Assembly: GCA_963621145.1 (NCBI GenBank)
Contig: CAVFDI010000019.1
Coordinates: forward strand, 1-26,620
Source: W0P28-013 sp963621145
Lineage (GTDB): Bacteria; Bacteroidota; Bacteroidia; Bacteroidales; Paludibacteraceae
Reading direction: 5' to 3'
DNA length: 26,620 bases
The notes beneath the pieces were generated by a model. That model saw nothing but the letters and a program-made list of their open reading frames with translations, ran no database searches and was not told the DNA's origin. Every line of letters begins with the position of its first letter. The first letter of the stretch is position 1. Positions 1 through 6,475 of this stretch are shown piece by piece. A program made the translations under genes and the position numbers.

Positions 1-595
1 TTCGTCCGTCATCAATTTCAATTGCGCCATTGTATGTGCCAATGCGTGTATTGCCAAGCGAGTCAACAAGGTTAATTTTGATATCGTAAACATCACCACT
101 AAGTGCAATAACCACAGTTCCCTCTTTAATGCCATAGCCAGTTTGTTCGCCTGCATCGTCAACTTCGCACCACGTGCTATAGTTTGTACTAAACGTACCA
201 GCTGGATAATCCTCATCAGCGCTCAATGTGTAAGTACCAGCAACGAGTTTAATTTCGCCATCTTCGGTTTCACCGCCATTGGTATAAAGGTCGATTTGTA
301 CGGCACTTCCTTTCGAGTTGAAATAACCCTCGCTATCAGTAGTCATGTCGGTATAAAGAACCAACTCAAAATTATTGGCTTCTGAGTAATCAGTTCCATA
401 GAAAGTTGCGTATCCTTCAATAAATTCAACTTCGGTCGTGTCGGTCGTGGTTGGAGTTGGTGTTGGAGTTACAACTTCGGTCGTGTCGGTCGTGGTTGGA
501 GTTACACCTTCGTTCTTTTCTTTGTCTTTTTTGTCGCACGATGCTAGACCTGCAACAAGTGCCACAGCGGCGAGGCAATAGAATAATTTTTTCAT
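1..595 (-). CDS. Putative outer-membrane lipoprotein, 3' end missing (runs off window)
   Basis: An open frame of 198 codons starts at ATG 595 and continues through the window edge without a stop. The N-terminus (MKKLFYCLAAVALVAGLASC) is a lipoprotein signal peptide, with the lipid-accepting Cys at residue 20 followed by a charged stretch (DKKDKEKNE). Residues about 31-56 form a Thr/Pro/Asp linker built from a 15-residue repeat (TTTDTTEV units). The remainder alternates hydrophobic and polar residues like a beta-sheet domain (for example GTYTLSADEDYPAGTF and GDVYDIKINLVDSLGN), a style common in Bacteroidales surface lipoproteins. The signal peptide closely resembles that of the neighbouring gene at 819-1697, so the two may be related. 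A promoter -7 box lies about 43 nt upstream. Function unknown; surface exposure is inferred from family style. Confidence 0.85.
   Translation of the reverse strand, partial: MKKLFYCLAAVALVAGLASCDKKDKEKNEGVTPTTTDTTEVVTPTPTPTTTDTTEVEFIEGYATFYGTDYSEANNFELVLYTDMTTDSEGYFNSKGSAVQIDLYTNGGETEDGEIKLVAGTYTLSADEDYPAGTFSTNYSTWCEVDDAGEQTGYGIKEGTVVIALSGDVYDIKINLVDSLGNTRIGTYNGAIEIDDGR
427..503. repeat. Two exact 32-bp direct repeats, period 45 bp, in the lipoprotein linker
   Basis: The 32-base segment at 427-458 recurs exactly at 472-503. The period of 45 bp is 15 codons, so unit gain or loss would keep the reading frame. The repeat encodes the Thr/Pro/Asp linker between the lipid anchor and the folded part of the lipoprotein. 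Confidence 0.9.
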
Positions 596-637
596 CGTTT
601 TGAATGTTTTGGTTATAATTCGATACAAATTCGACTG

Positions 638-664
638 CAAAGGTACAAATTTTTTCGAAAACAA
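638..664 (-). promoter_or_regulatory. Bacteroidota-type promoter for the partial lipoprotein
   Basis: On the minus strand 638-645 reads TACCTTTG, matching the Bacteroidota -7 consensus TAnnTTTG. The -33 element is weak: only a TTG near 662-664, at shorter than usual spacing. The predicted start is near 632, giving a leader of about 37 nt before ATG 595. Confidence 0.6.
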
Positions 665-757
665 CATGCTTTTGTACAAAAATTTCGCTAGAAATGCAGT
701 TTTTTTCGACAAACGGCAAATCAATTGTCTAATTTCCAACTTTTAATTAATGGTGAA

Positions 758-797
758 GCAAAAGAAAAACGGCTCGAAGATTATTCTCCAAGCCGTT
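758..797 (-). terminator. Intrinsic terminator after the broken lipoprotein gene
   Basis: Arms AACGGCT (768-774) and AGCCGTT (791-797) form a hairpin that, read on the minus strand, is followed by a T-rich run (758-767). It lies 22 nt beyond the TAA of the gene ending at 819, and upstream of the promoter of the next gene. Confidence 0.7.
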
Positions 798-818
798 CAT
801 TACTAGACGATTATAGTC

Positions 819-1697
819 TTACTTTCTTATGCGGTAAATTTTATCGATGTTCAAACTCTTTTCGGCTGGTGCCAACGCAGGAGCAAGTTGTTCGCCTGCG
901 TAGTCGAACTCATAGCTAACTGCTTTGCCGCAAACGTGCGCACCCTCGGTGAATGGAGCCACAATCAATTGGTATTTGCCCGCTAGCCATATTGGCAGAA
1001 CCTCAATTGATACATCTTGATTGCCAGAGTAAACGATAAATTGGTAGTTAGACGGACGATATCCCACCATATTATCGACATAATCTTGCAGATAGTTCTC
1101 TGCACCATGCGCAGCAATGGTATCGGAAAGCTCGGCATAATAGACATACAGCTGATTTTCGTCGCTCGATGTGATGTGGAACAGAGTGTCCTCATCGGAA
1201 GTGATTTTGAGCTCCACGTTGCTCTGTTCAACGGCTTTGGTCGTGAAGTTGTGGACATAAATTTTGCCATCGTTGTTGCCCAGCGAATCGAGATAGAAGG
1301 CGGCAGCAACATGCTCGGTTTGTGGTGCTAGACCAGGACCAATTGCCAAAGTGTCCTTGCCAGTAGTGGCAAAATCGGTAAAACTGTAGTTGTAACCACG
1401 CTGTGCAAGTTGTGCAATGTAGCTGGTTACATACTCATACTCGTACTCGATGAAACCAGCCTCACCCAGCGAATCGATAATTGCCTCGTACTCCTCTTTT
1501 GTTCCATAGAGGGTGAAGTAGGTTTTGCCGAGCGAATCGGGAGTGACGGCTACAATAGCAGAGCCATCGGTCAGTTCTACGACATCGAATTTGAATGGCT
1601 CATTTACCACTTACTCTTCGTTGTCTTGTTTGTTGCACGAGGTGGCAATACCTGCTACGAGAGCCACGGCTGCAAGCGAATAAATTACCTTTTTCAT
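819..1697 (-). pseudogene. Putative lipoprotein gene interrupted by an in-frame TAA at codon 29
   Basis: ATG 1697 opens a typical lipoprotein signal peptide (MKKVIYSLAAVALVAGIATSC, then NKQDNEE). A TAA at 1611-1613 stops it after 28 codons. The same frame then continues for 263 codons to a TAA at 819. The downstream part starts at GTG 1610 and has no export signal of its own, yet looks like the mature part of a secreted protein: Asp/Thr/Tyr-rich, beta-type, with DSLG three times. The signal peptide is nearly the same as that of the gene at 1-595. A good promoter (1740-1771) and terminator (758-797) flank the whole unit, which supports one gene with a recent nonsense change, for example GAA to TAA. 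A sequencing error, or re-initiation at the GTG directly after the stop, cannot be excluded. Function of the mature part unknown. Confidence 0.8.
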
Positions 1698-1739
1698 TGT
1701 TTGATAGAATTTAGGTGTGAAAAATTATTGTTAACGCCG

Positions 1740-1771
1740 CAAAATTACAATTTTTCTCCGAAGCGAGCAAA
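1740..1771 (-). promoter_or_regulatory. Promoter of the interrupted lipoprotein gene
   Basis: On the minus strand TTTG (1768-1771), a 20-nt spacer and TAATTTTG (1740-1747) match the Bacteroidota -33/-7 consensus. The expected leader to ATG 1697 is about 37 nt. Confidence 0.7.
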
Positions 1772-1843
1772 AATCTGTCGATTTTATATTTTTTTATAGG
1801 TAAAAGTGCAAAAATCAAACTTCTTCAGCCATTGCGTCTAATA

Positions 1844-1878
1844 CAAAAAAAAGTGACGGGTACTACGAGTGCACCCGC
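1844..1878 (-). terminator. Intrinsic terminator after the Na+/Pi cotransporter
   Basis: An 8-bp stem with two G-U pairs (1856-1863 with 1871-1878, 7-nt loop) is followed on the minus strand by GTCACT-like bases and then eight T (1844-1851). It lies about 33 nt beyond the stop at 1911. Confidence 0.8.
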
Positions 1879-1910
1879 CACAATTCAATGATTTTGCCTA
1901 TTTTTCGCGA

Positions 1911-3635
1911 TTATTTCCTCATCTTCTCGACAGCCTGCGAAATGTTGATGATAAAATCGCCCATGCGCTCGAACTCGGCTATCAGATCCATGAAATAGAC
2001 GCGTTCTTGGTACGAGCCTTTGCGGTCGAGGTCGCGAATGGACTCTTCGCGCAGTGCATCGCGCCGTTCATTTATGCGCACTTCGCAATCGACGGCCGCC
2101 TGCAAGTCGATTGGTTTGCCCTCGTCGCTCTGCAAATTGGCAACCATCACGCAATAGGCATCGTCAACCAGTCCAGCCATCTCGTCGATAGCCGCCATCT
2201 CGTTTTCGCTGAAGTGTTGCCCGTGTTCGTTGCGGCGCGCCAACAGACGACTGATGGCTTCGCCCGAGTCGCCAAGACTCTCCAGTTCGTCGATTATGCG
2301 ATAGACGGCAGTCAAGCCCTCGCGCGTGCGTTCGCTGATGCTTCCTTGCGGAATATCGTTGGCAAAAGTGGCAATTTCGTACTCAATTCGATCCGAAATC
2401 TCCTCGTATTTCACCAATTTTTGACGATATTTCTCGAATTCATCGGCATTTGTGGCATGAATAGCCTGTTTCACATAGCCAAATCCTTTTTGCAAAATCT
2501 GTCCGAAATGAACCACCTCTTTCCACGCCTGCACCACCGATAATTCGGGCGTTGCCATTGGTCCTGCGCTAATGAATTTCACCTTGAAAATCTCGTCTTC
2601 GGGGTTCACCTTGCTCTTGATGAGCACAGTTACGATTTTTGCAATTTGTGGCACAAACCAAATCAGAATGCAGGTGTTGAAGGTGTTGAACAGCGTGTGA
2701 AGCATCGAAAGTCCGTAGAGTGCTGCTGTTGCTTCGGGCGATGTAGGATTGAGCATGCCGCTGGGCAGTTCGGCAGGATTGGGATAACCTAGCCAAGTGA
2801 TAGTTAGTCCGATAAAGTTCACAAACGGGCGGAACAGTGCCAACGCCCAAATCACGCCAAACACGTTAAATAGCGTGTGCGCCAAGGCGGCACGTTTGGC
2901 ATTCACATTGGCCATGGCGGCGGCAATGTTGGCAGTGATGGTGGTGCCGATATTTTCGCCAAGCACCATGGCAGCAGCCATATCGAACGGCAGCCAACCC
3001 AGACTGAGCATGATGAGCGTGAGAGCCATGGTAGCGCTCGACGACTGCAAAACCAGCGTCAGCACTGTGCCAAACGCCAAGAACAGCAGCACCGACCAAA
3101 ATCCGTAGCCCGTCCAACGACTGATGAAAGCCAACACTTCGGGCGTTTTTTCGAGATCTGGCACCGAATTTTTCATCAGCGAAAGTCCTAGAAACAGAAG
3201 CGAGAAACCGATTATAAACTCGCTGATATTTTTGTAGCGTTCGTGTTTCGACACGCTCATCACAAAACCAACGGCCATGAGCGGCACTGCTAGCACCGAA
3301 ATGTCCATTTTGAAGCCCAAAAGCGAGATGAGCCACGCCGTAACCGTAGTGCCGATGTTCGCGCCCATTATCACGCCAATGGCCTGATCGAGAGCCAGCA
3401 AACCTGCATTCACAAAGCCAACCACCATCACCGTGGTGGCGCTCGACGACTGAATTATCGAAGTGATGGTCAAGCCCGTGCCGACGCTCTTCACGCGGTT
3501 CGATGTCATGGCTGCCAAAATATGGCGCAAACGCTCGCCCGCCGCCTTTTGCAGACCCGAACTCATCATATTCATGCCGTACAAAAACATGCCCAGCGCA
3601 CCAAGCAATGTCAGTAGTTGCAAAGTCAGTTCCAT
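1911..3635 (-). CDS. Na+/phosphate cotransporter family protein with C-terminal PhoU-like domain
   Basis: This 574-residue inner-membrane protein has the two inverted Na_Pi_cotrans halves. Each half carries the signature QSSSAT (residues 62-67 and 197-202) followed by GANIGTT (91-97) or GENIGTT (226-232), as in NptA/YjbB-type transporters. Many hydrophobic segments span about residues 1-340. The rest (about 370-574) is a charged helical region resembling PhoU, which is usual in Bacteroidota members. The likely role is sodium-coupled phosphate movement; whether uptake or efflux cannot be told from sequence. I chose ATG 3635 over an in-frame TTG at 3644. The antiporter gene lies 93 nt upstream with no terminator between, so the two may be co-transcribed. 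Confidence 0.93.
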   Translation of the reverse strand: MELTLQLLTLLGALGMFLYGMNMMSSGLQKAAGERLRHILAAMTSNRVKSVGTGLTITSIIQSSSATTVMVVGFVNAGLLALDQAIGVIMGANIGTTVTAWLISLLGFKMDISVLAVPLMAVGFVMSVSKHERYKNISEFIIGFSLLFLGLSLMKNSVPDLEKTPEVLAFISRWTGYGFWSVLLFLAFGTVLTLVLQSSSATMALTLIMLSLGWLPFDMAAAMVLGENIGTTITANIAAAMANVNAKRAALAHTLFNVFGVIWALALFRPFVNFIGLTITWLGYPNPAELPSGMLNPTSPEATAALYGLSMLHTLFNTFNTCILIWFVPQIAKIVTVLIKSKVNPEDEIFKVKFISAGPMATPELSVVQAWKEVVHFGQILQKGFGYVKQAIHATNADEFEKYRQKLVKYEEISDRIEYEIATFANDIPQGSISERTREGLTAVYRIIDELESLGDSGEAISRLLARRNEHGQHFSENEMAAIDEMAGLVDDAYCVMVANLQSDEGKPIDLQAAVDCEVRINERRDALREESIRDLDRKGSYQERVYFMDLIAEFERMGDFIINISQAVEKMRK

Positions 3636-3670
3636 AATTTTCAAATTTCAAATTTCAAATTTCAGATTAG
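3636..3670. repeat. Short-period AT-rich tandem repeat (TTTCAAA unit)
   Basis: A 7-bp unit (TTTCAAA) is repeated about three to four times, directly abutting the start codon of the phosphate transporter. It therefore forms the immediate 5' untranslated region of that gene if transcribed from upstream. Confidence 0.75.
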
Positions 3671-3691
3671 GCGATGAGTTTATTGAATCGC

Positions 3692-3733
3692 CAATAATTA
3701 AGTAATTGGAAATTAGGCAATTAAATAATTAAA
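3692..3733. repeat. Degenerate AATTA-rich repeat between the two transporter genes
   Basis: Imperfect units of 8-9 bp (AATTAAGT, AATTGGAA, AATTAGGC, AATTAAAT) fill the second half of the gap and reach the stop codon of the antiporter gene. The unit differs from the TTTCAAA array 22 nt away. Confidence 0.6.
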
Positions 3734-4691
3734 TCGCCTGCATTCTTACAAGATAAACGGTGTATGCCACGTAGCACAGCACCATCAACACGCCAGCCCA
3801 GCGCGTAATGCGACCGCGAATGCCAAACAGCATTGGAATGATGGCTGCAGCAATCATCACCGCATAATCGACCATGGTGATGCCGCCACCCGTGAGCGGA
3901 GCAATCTGCGAACTGACGCCAAGAATGAATGTGATATTGAAAATGTTCGAACCGATGATGTTGCCCAGCGCCAACTGCGTATTCTTTTTGAACGCCGCCG
4001 CTAGCGAAGCCGCCAATTCGGGCAACGAAGTGCCGCACGCTATCAGTGTGATGGAGATGAACGCATCGTTCACGCCCCACGCCTTGGCTATCTCCACCGC
4101 CGAATCGACAAAATAGTGGCTACCAACAACCAAGGCAGTCAGGCCAAGCACTATGTAAAGCACCGCCAGCCAGAGTTTGCTCTCCTTTTTTGCCTGCTCC
4201 ACATCAGCCATTTTTTCGGCATGTTCGGCCGAGCGTTTATCGCGCCAAAACGAAATCCACATGAACGCCACAAAGCAAACAAGCAGCACAATGCCATCGA
4301 TGCGACCGATAGAGACCGCCGTGCCATCGAAGAAATTGAACGCCAGCACCAAAACCAGCACCGACACGAACACGCACGCAGGCATTTCGAAACGCATATT
4401 TTCGCGCGTCACCGCCACAGGCCAAAGCGCCGCAGTCAAGCCCAAAATGGCCAGCACATTGAACGAATTGGAGCCAATCACATTACCGATGGCGACATCT
4501 ACATTTCCTTGCCACGCGCCATACGAACTCACAGCCAACTCGGGCATAGAGGTGCCAATGCCCACAATCACCGCGCCTATCACAAAGTCGGAAATGCCAT
4601 AGCGACGCGCCACCGCTACCGAGCCATCGACCAAACGGTCGGCACCCCAAACAATGCCAACCAACGAAATTACAAAAATAAGATAAACCAT
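3729..4691 (-). CDS. CaCA-family calcium/sodium antiporter (YrbG-like)
   Basis: This 320-residue polytopic membrane protein has two copies of the Na_Ca_ex domain. Alpha-repeat 1 has GTSMPEL (46-52) and GNVIGSNSFN (69-78). Alpha-repeat 2 has GTSLPEL (220-226) and GNIIGSNIFN (243-252). The acidic residue in each PEL motif is the expected ion ligand. A charged cytoplasmic loop (about 150-172) separates the halves. Length fits the bacterial YrbG/CaxA group. It probably exchanges Ca2+ for Na+ (or K+) across the inner membrane. The gene is followed by the Na+/phosphate transporter. No clear promoter was found between its start and the terminator at 4764-4805. Confidence 0.93.
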   Translation of the reverse strand: MVYLIFVISLVGIVWGADRLVDGSVAVARRYGISDFVIGAVIVGIGTSMPELAVSSYGAWQGNVDVAIGNVIGSNSFNVLAILGLTAALWPVAVTRENMRFEMPACVFVSVLVLVLAFNFFDGTAVSIGRIDGIVLLVCFVAFMWISFWRDKRSAEHAEKMADVEQAKKESKLWLAVLYIVLGLTALVVGSHYFVDSAVEIAKAWGVNDAFISITLIACGTSLPELAASLAAAFKKNTQLALGNIIGSNIFNITFILGVSSQIAPLTGGGITMVDYAVMIAAAIIPMLFGIRGRITRWAGVLMVLCYVAYTVYLVRMQAI

Positions 4692-4763
4692 TAGAAATCA
4701 ATTATTTAAGATGAATATTCAGCCATACATAAATTCATCGAAAAAAGAGAAAATACGCATAGC

Positions 4764-4805
4764 AAAAAAAAGAGATTCTGGAGCGATTTTTCGCTCAAAA
4801 AATCT
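4764..4805 (-). terminator. Intrinsic terminator after the small lipoprotein gene
   Basis: The stem GAGCG/CGCTC (4781-4785 with 4792-4796) is extended by AGATT/AATCT (4773-4777 with 4801-4805). On the minus strand it is followed by eight T (4764-4771). It begins 6 nt after the TAG at 4811, which supports a minus-strand gene there. Confidence 0.8.
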
Positions 4806-4810
4806 TCACC

Positions 4811-5197
4811 CTAAATAATGAGTTTGCCCAAGCGGATAAGGCTTTGGCTGCTGCGCAAATTGACGACTTGCGACGAGCCAAACAGCGCGCACGGCACTGC
4901 TGCAACTCTGCACTGTGGCAGGCTGCCCGCTTTCAGATTGATGGAGTGATAATTGGTGTTGAAGCGGCGACTGCGACCATCGAGCACCTTATTGGTTCGC
5001 GAAGCGATTTGCGCTGTAACCGAAAAAATCCCGGCATCGCACGTCGCCTCGGATCCGCCTTGCTCGAAGCAATCGTCGCTATACGATTCGGCAGAAACAA
5101 CCACAACATCAGCCGTTTCGACCTGCCAGCAGCCGCACAGAGCCACCAACAAGCCAATCAACAACGGATAAAATGCGGTATGAACGAACCGTTTCAT
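4811..5197 (-). CDS. Small putative lipoprotein of unknown function
   Basis: The 128-residue product starts with a basic N-terminus, a hydrophobic core (about residues 8-20) and a lipobox-like LCGC, which makes Cys23 the likely lipidation site. Four more cysteines (43, 53, 96, 103) could form disulfides in the periplasm or outside the cell. I do not recognise a family. An overlapping plus-strand frame of the same length exists, but I prefer the minus strand: it has a signal peptide, a -7 promoter box just upstream and an intrinsic terminator 6 nt after its stop. The predicted transcript start is only 1-4 nt before the ATG, so the mRNA may be nearly leaderless. Confidence 0.65.
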   Translation of the reverse strand: MKRFVHTAFYPLLIGLLVALCGCWQVETADVVVVSAESYSDDCFEQGGSEATCDAGIFSVTAQIASRTNKVLDGRSRRFNTNYHSINLKAGSLPQCRVAAVPCALFGSSQVVNLRSSQSLIRLGKLII

Positions 5198-5204
5198 GAC
5201 ATTG

Positions 5205-5212
5205 CAAAGGTA
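5205..5212 (-). promoter_or_regulatory. Promoter -7 box close to the small lipoprotein start codon
   Basis: TACCTTTG on the minus strand fits TAnnTTTG, ending 7 nt before ATG 5197. I see no good -33 TTTG at 19-20 nt spacing. Placement implies a leader of only a few nucleotides. Confidence 0.5.
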
Positions 5213-5224
5213 ACAATTTTTTTT

Positions 5225-5275
5225 GAGTAAAAAGTGAAGACAAAAGAATAAAGATAAAAGAGTAAAGACAAAATG
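5225..5275. repeat. Degenerate purine-rich short repeat (AGTAAAGACAAAA-like)
   Basis: Imperfect units of about 12-13 bp (GTGAAGACAAAAG, AATAAAGATAAAAG, AGTAAAGACAAAA) run through this gap between the small lipoprotein promoter and the inverted repeat at 5297-5329. Confidence 0.65.
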
Positions 5276-5296
5276 GTGTTAGCAATTTTTCATAGA

Positions 5297-5373
5297 CGTA
5301 AATTTTGGACTTTCATTCCAAATTTTACGCGAAAAATTGGAGAGTAAATCCACAAAATGGCGTAAATTTTGGA
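5297..5373. repeat. Three copies of a 13-bp motif CGTAAATTTTGGA, two of them inverted
   Basis: CGTAAATTTTGGA occurs at 5297-5309 and again exactly at 5361-5373. An inverted copy with one mismatch lies at 5317-5329, separated from the first by a 7-nt loop. No gene covers this stretch. It may be an operator-like or structured element; nothing in the sequence decides which. Confidence 0.75.
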
Positions 5374-5407
5374 ATAGGCTTGCAATTTTCAGAAATTAGG
5401 CGCAAAG

Positions 5408-5442
5408 AAAGCGGCTCTCAAATTCTGTTTGAAAGCCGCTTT
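5408..5442 (-). terminator. Intrinsic terminator of the FISUMP operon
   Basis: Arms AAAGCGGCT (5408-5416) and AGCCGCTTT (5434-5442), extended inward by CTCAAA/TTTGAA, form a long hairpin 20 nt beyond the stop at 5463. On the minus strand a short T-rich run (TTTCTTT) follows. Confidence 0.8.
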
Positions 5443-5462
5443 TCTATATCAACGCTAGCCAA

Positions 5463-6395
5463 CTATTTCACATCTTGTACCAAGCGAACAGAATAGGCCG
5501 AGAAACGATTATCATTCTTCATTTCCAAATAACTAGATTGAAAATCAAAAAATTTCGCAGCTTCATTTTCCCATACTTCGGTAGCCGACCAATAACATCC
5601 TTCTAATGCTACGAAATCAACCGTCAAATTCGCACGATGTCCTGCCGCAGGCAGAAATACTGCACCAGCCTGCTCCATCAGTTGCCATTGCGCAAGGCTA
5701 AACGTCTGATGAGCGGCATACGCTGTAATGTCAGTTCCTTTGTCCGAAAACCCGCTCTTAAAAACAACACCATCGGGGAGAGTCCAGTTATCAGGCAAAA
5801 GAACCATGCCATTGACAGAATCAGTTTCACTCAATTTGATGCAGGCTGTTCCATATTTGCTTTTGTAATCATTGCGAGAATAAAACAGATATTCCCACTC
5901 ATCAATTGTAAGCGTGCGCCAAGTAGAACCATCGCCAATGTTCTGTCCCCAATCTGCAAAATCGCCAGCATAAGCAGCCTCTATTCGCACAGTATCGACG
6001 CCCCACTTTTGTGCGCCTTTGTCGGCACTCCAACCAAATAGGTCAATTTTGTCGGCAAGATCTTTACCAGTCCATTCAATCGATTTTGCATCGAACGACG
6101 CGTCAACCACATTATCGATGCCAATAAAATCGTACTGATTTTCAGCGAATGACCATTTTTGAGTGGAGCGCGTATATTGCAAATTGCCCGACGAAAACTT
6201 TACGGTCTTGTCGGAAGCAACCGAAAATACGGCAGAGATAGCACGAATAGGCGGTTTCACGAACGAGATGCTATCGACCTCGTCAACAGCGAACTCCACT
6301 TCGGTGCCATCGCTTTTGTAGACATAAAAATTGCTCTGCGCCATGGCACAAACGCCCATGCAGAGGGCAACTGCGGAAAAAATTAGTTTTTTCAT
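5463..6395 (-). CDS. Exported FISUMP-like protein, third gene of the operon
   Basis: The 310-residue product has a Sec signal peptide (1-20, ending AMAQ). Next comes a short N-terminal segment (FYVYKSDGTEVEFAVDEVDSISF), then FSSGNLQYT, LFGWSADKG, WRTLTIDEWEYLF and YWSATE blocks, ending in VRLVQDVK. The WRxLT-EW, LP and YWS-T motifs followed by a C-terminal VRLV are typical of the FISUMP/DUF1566-type C-type-lectin-like domains abundant in Bacteroidales. It is clearly paralogous to the gene at 11041-11967. Unlike the two genes upstream it has no T9SS sorting domain, so it is probably periplasmic or outer-membrane associated. It lies 73 nt after the 1111-residue gene with no terminator between. 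Ligand unknown. Confidence 0.85.
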   Translation of the reverse strand: MKKLIFSAVALCMGVCAMAQSNFYVYKSDGTEVEFAVDEVDSISFVKPPIRAISAVFSVASDKTVKFSSGNLQYTRSTQKWSFAENQYDFIGIDNVVDASFDAKSIEWTGKDLADKIDLFGWSADKGAQKWGVDTVRIEAAYAGDFADWGQNIGDGSTWRTLTIDEWEYLFYSRNDYKSKYGTACIKLSETDSVNGMVLLPDNWTLPDGVVFKSGFSDKGTDITAYAAHQTFSLAQWQLMEQAGAVFLPAAGHRANLTVDFVALEGCYWSATEVWENEAAKFFDFQSSYLEMKNDNRFSAYSVRLVQDVK

Positions 6396-6411
6396 GACAA
6401 GAATTATTTCT

Positions 6412-6475
6412 GATTTCTAAATTTCTAATTTCTGGTTGGTTTCTCTATCAACTTATCAACTCTGACCTCTATCTT
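6412..6475. repeat. Two degenerate short-period repeats in an operon gap
   Basis: At 6412-6435 an ATTTCTAA-like unit repeats about three times. At 6446-6475 a TATCAACT/CTGACCTCT-type unit repeats about three to four times. Together they fill the gap between the 1111-residue gene and the next gene of the operon, reaching the stop codon of the former. Confidence 0.6.

Noticed and set aside
426..719. 97-codon minus-strand frame over the lipoprotein start
   Set aside because: It is out of frame with the lipoprotein, covers its promoter, and its repeats only reflect the linker repeats.
1869..2543. 224-codon plus-strand open frame
   Set aside because: Antisense to the PhoU-like tail of the phosphate transporter and with no promoter or recognisable domain.
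4844..5230. Plus-strand frame overlapping the small lipoprotein
   Set aside because: No signal peptide or domain. The minus strand has a lipobox, a -7 box and a terminator in the right places.
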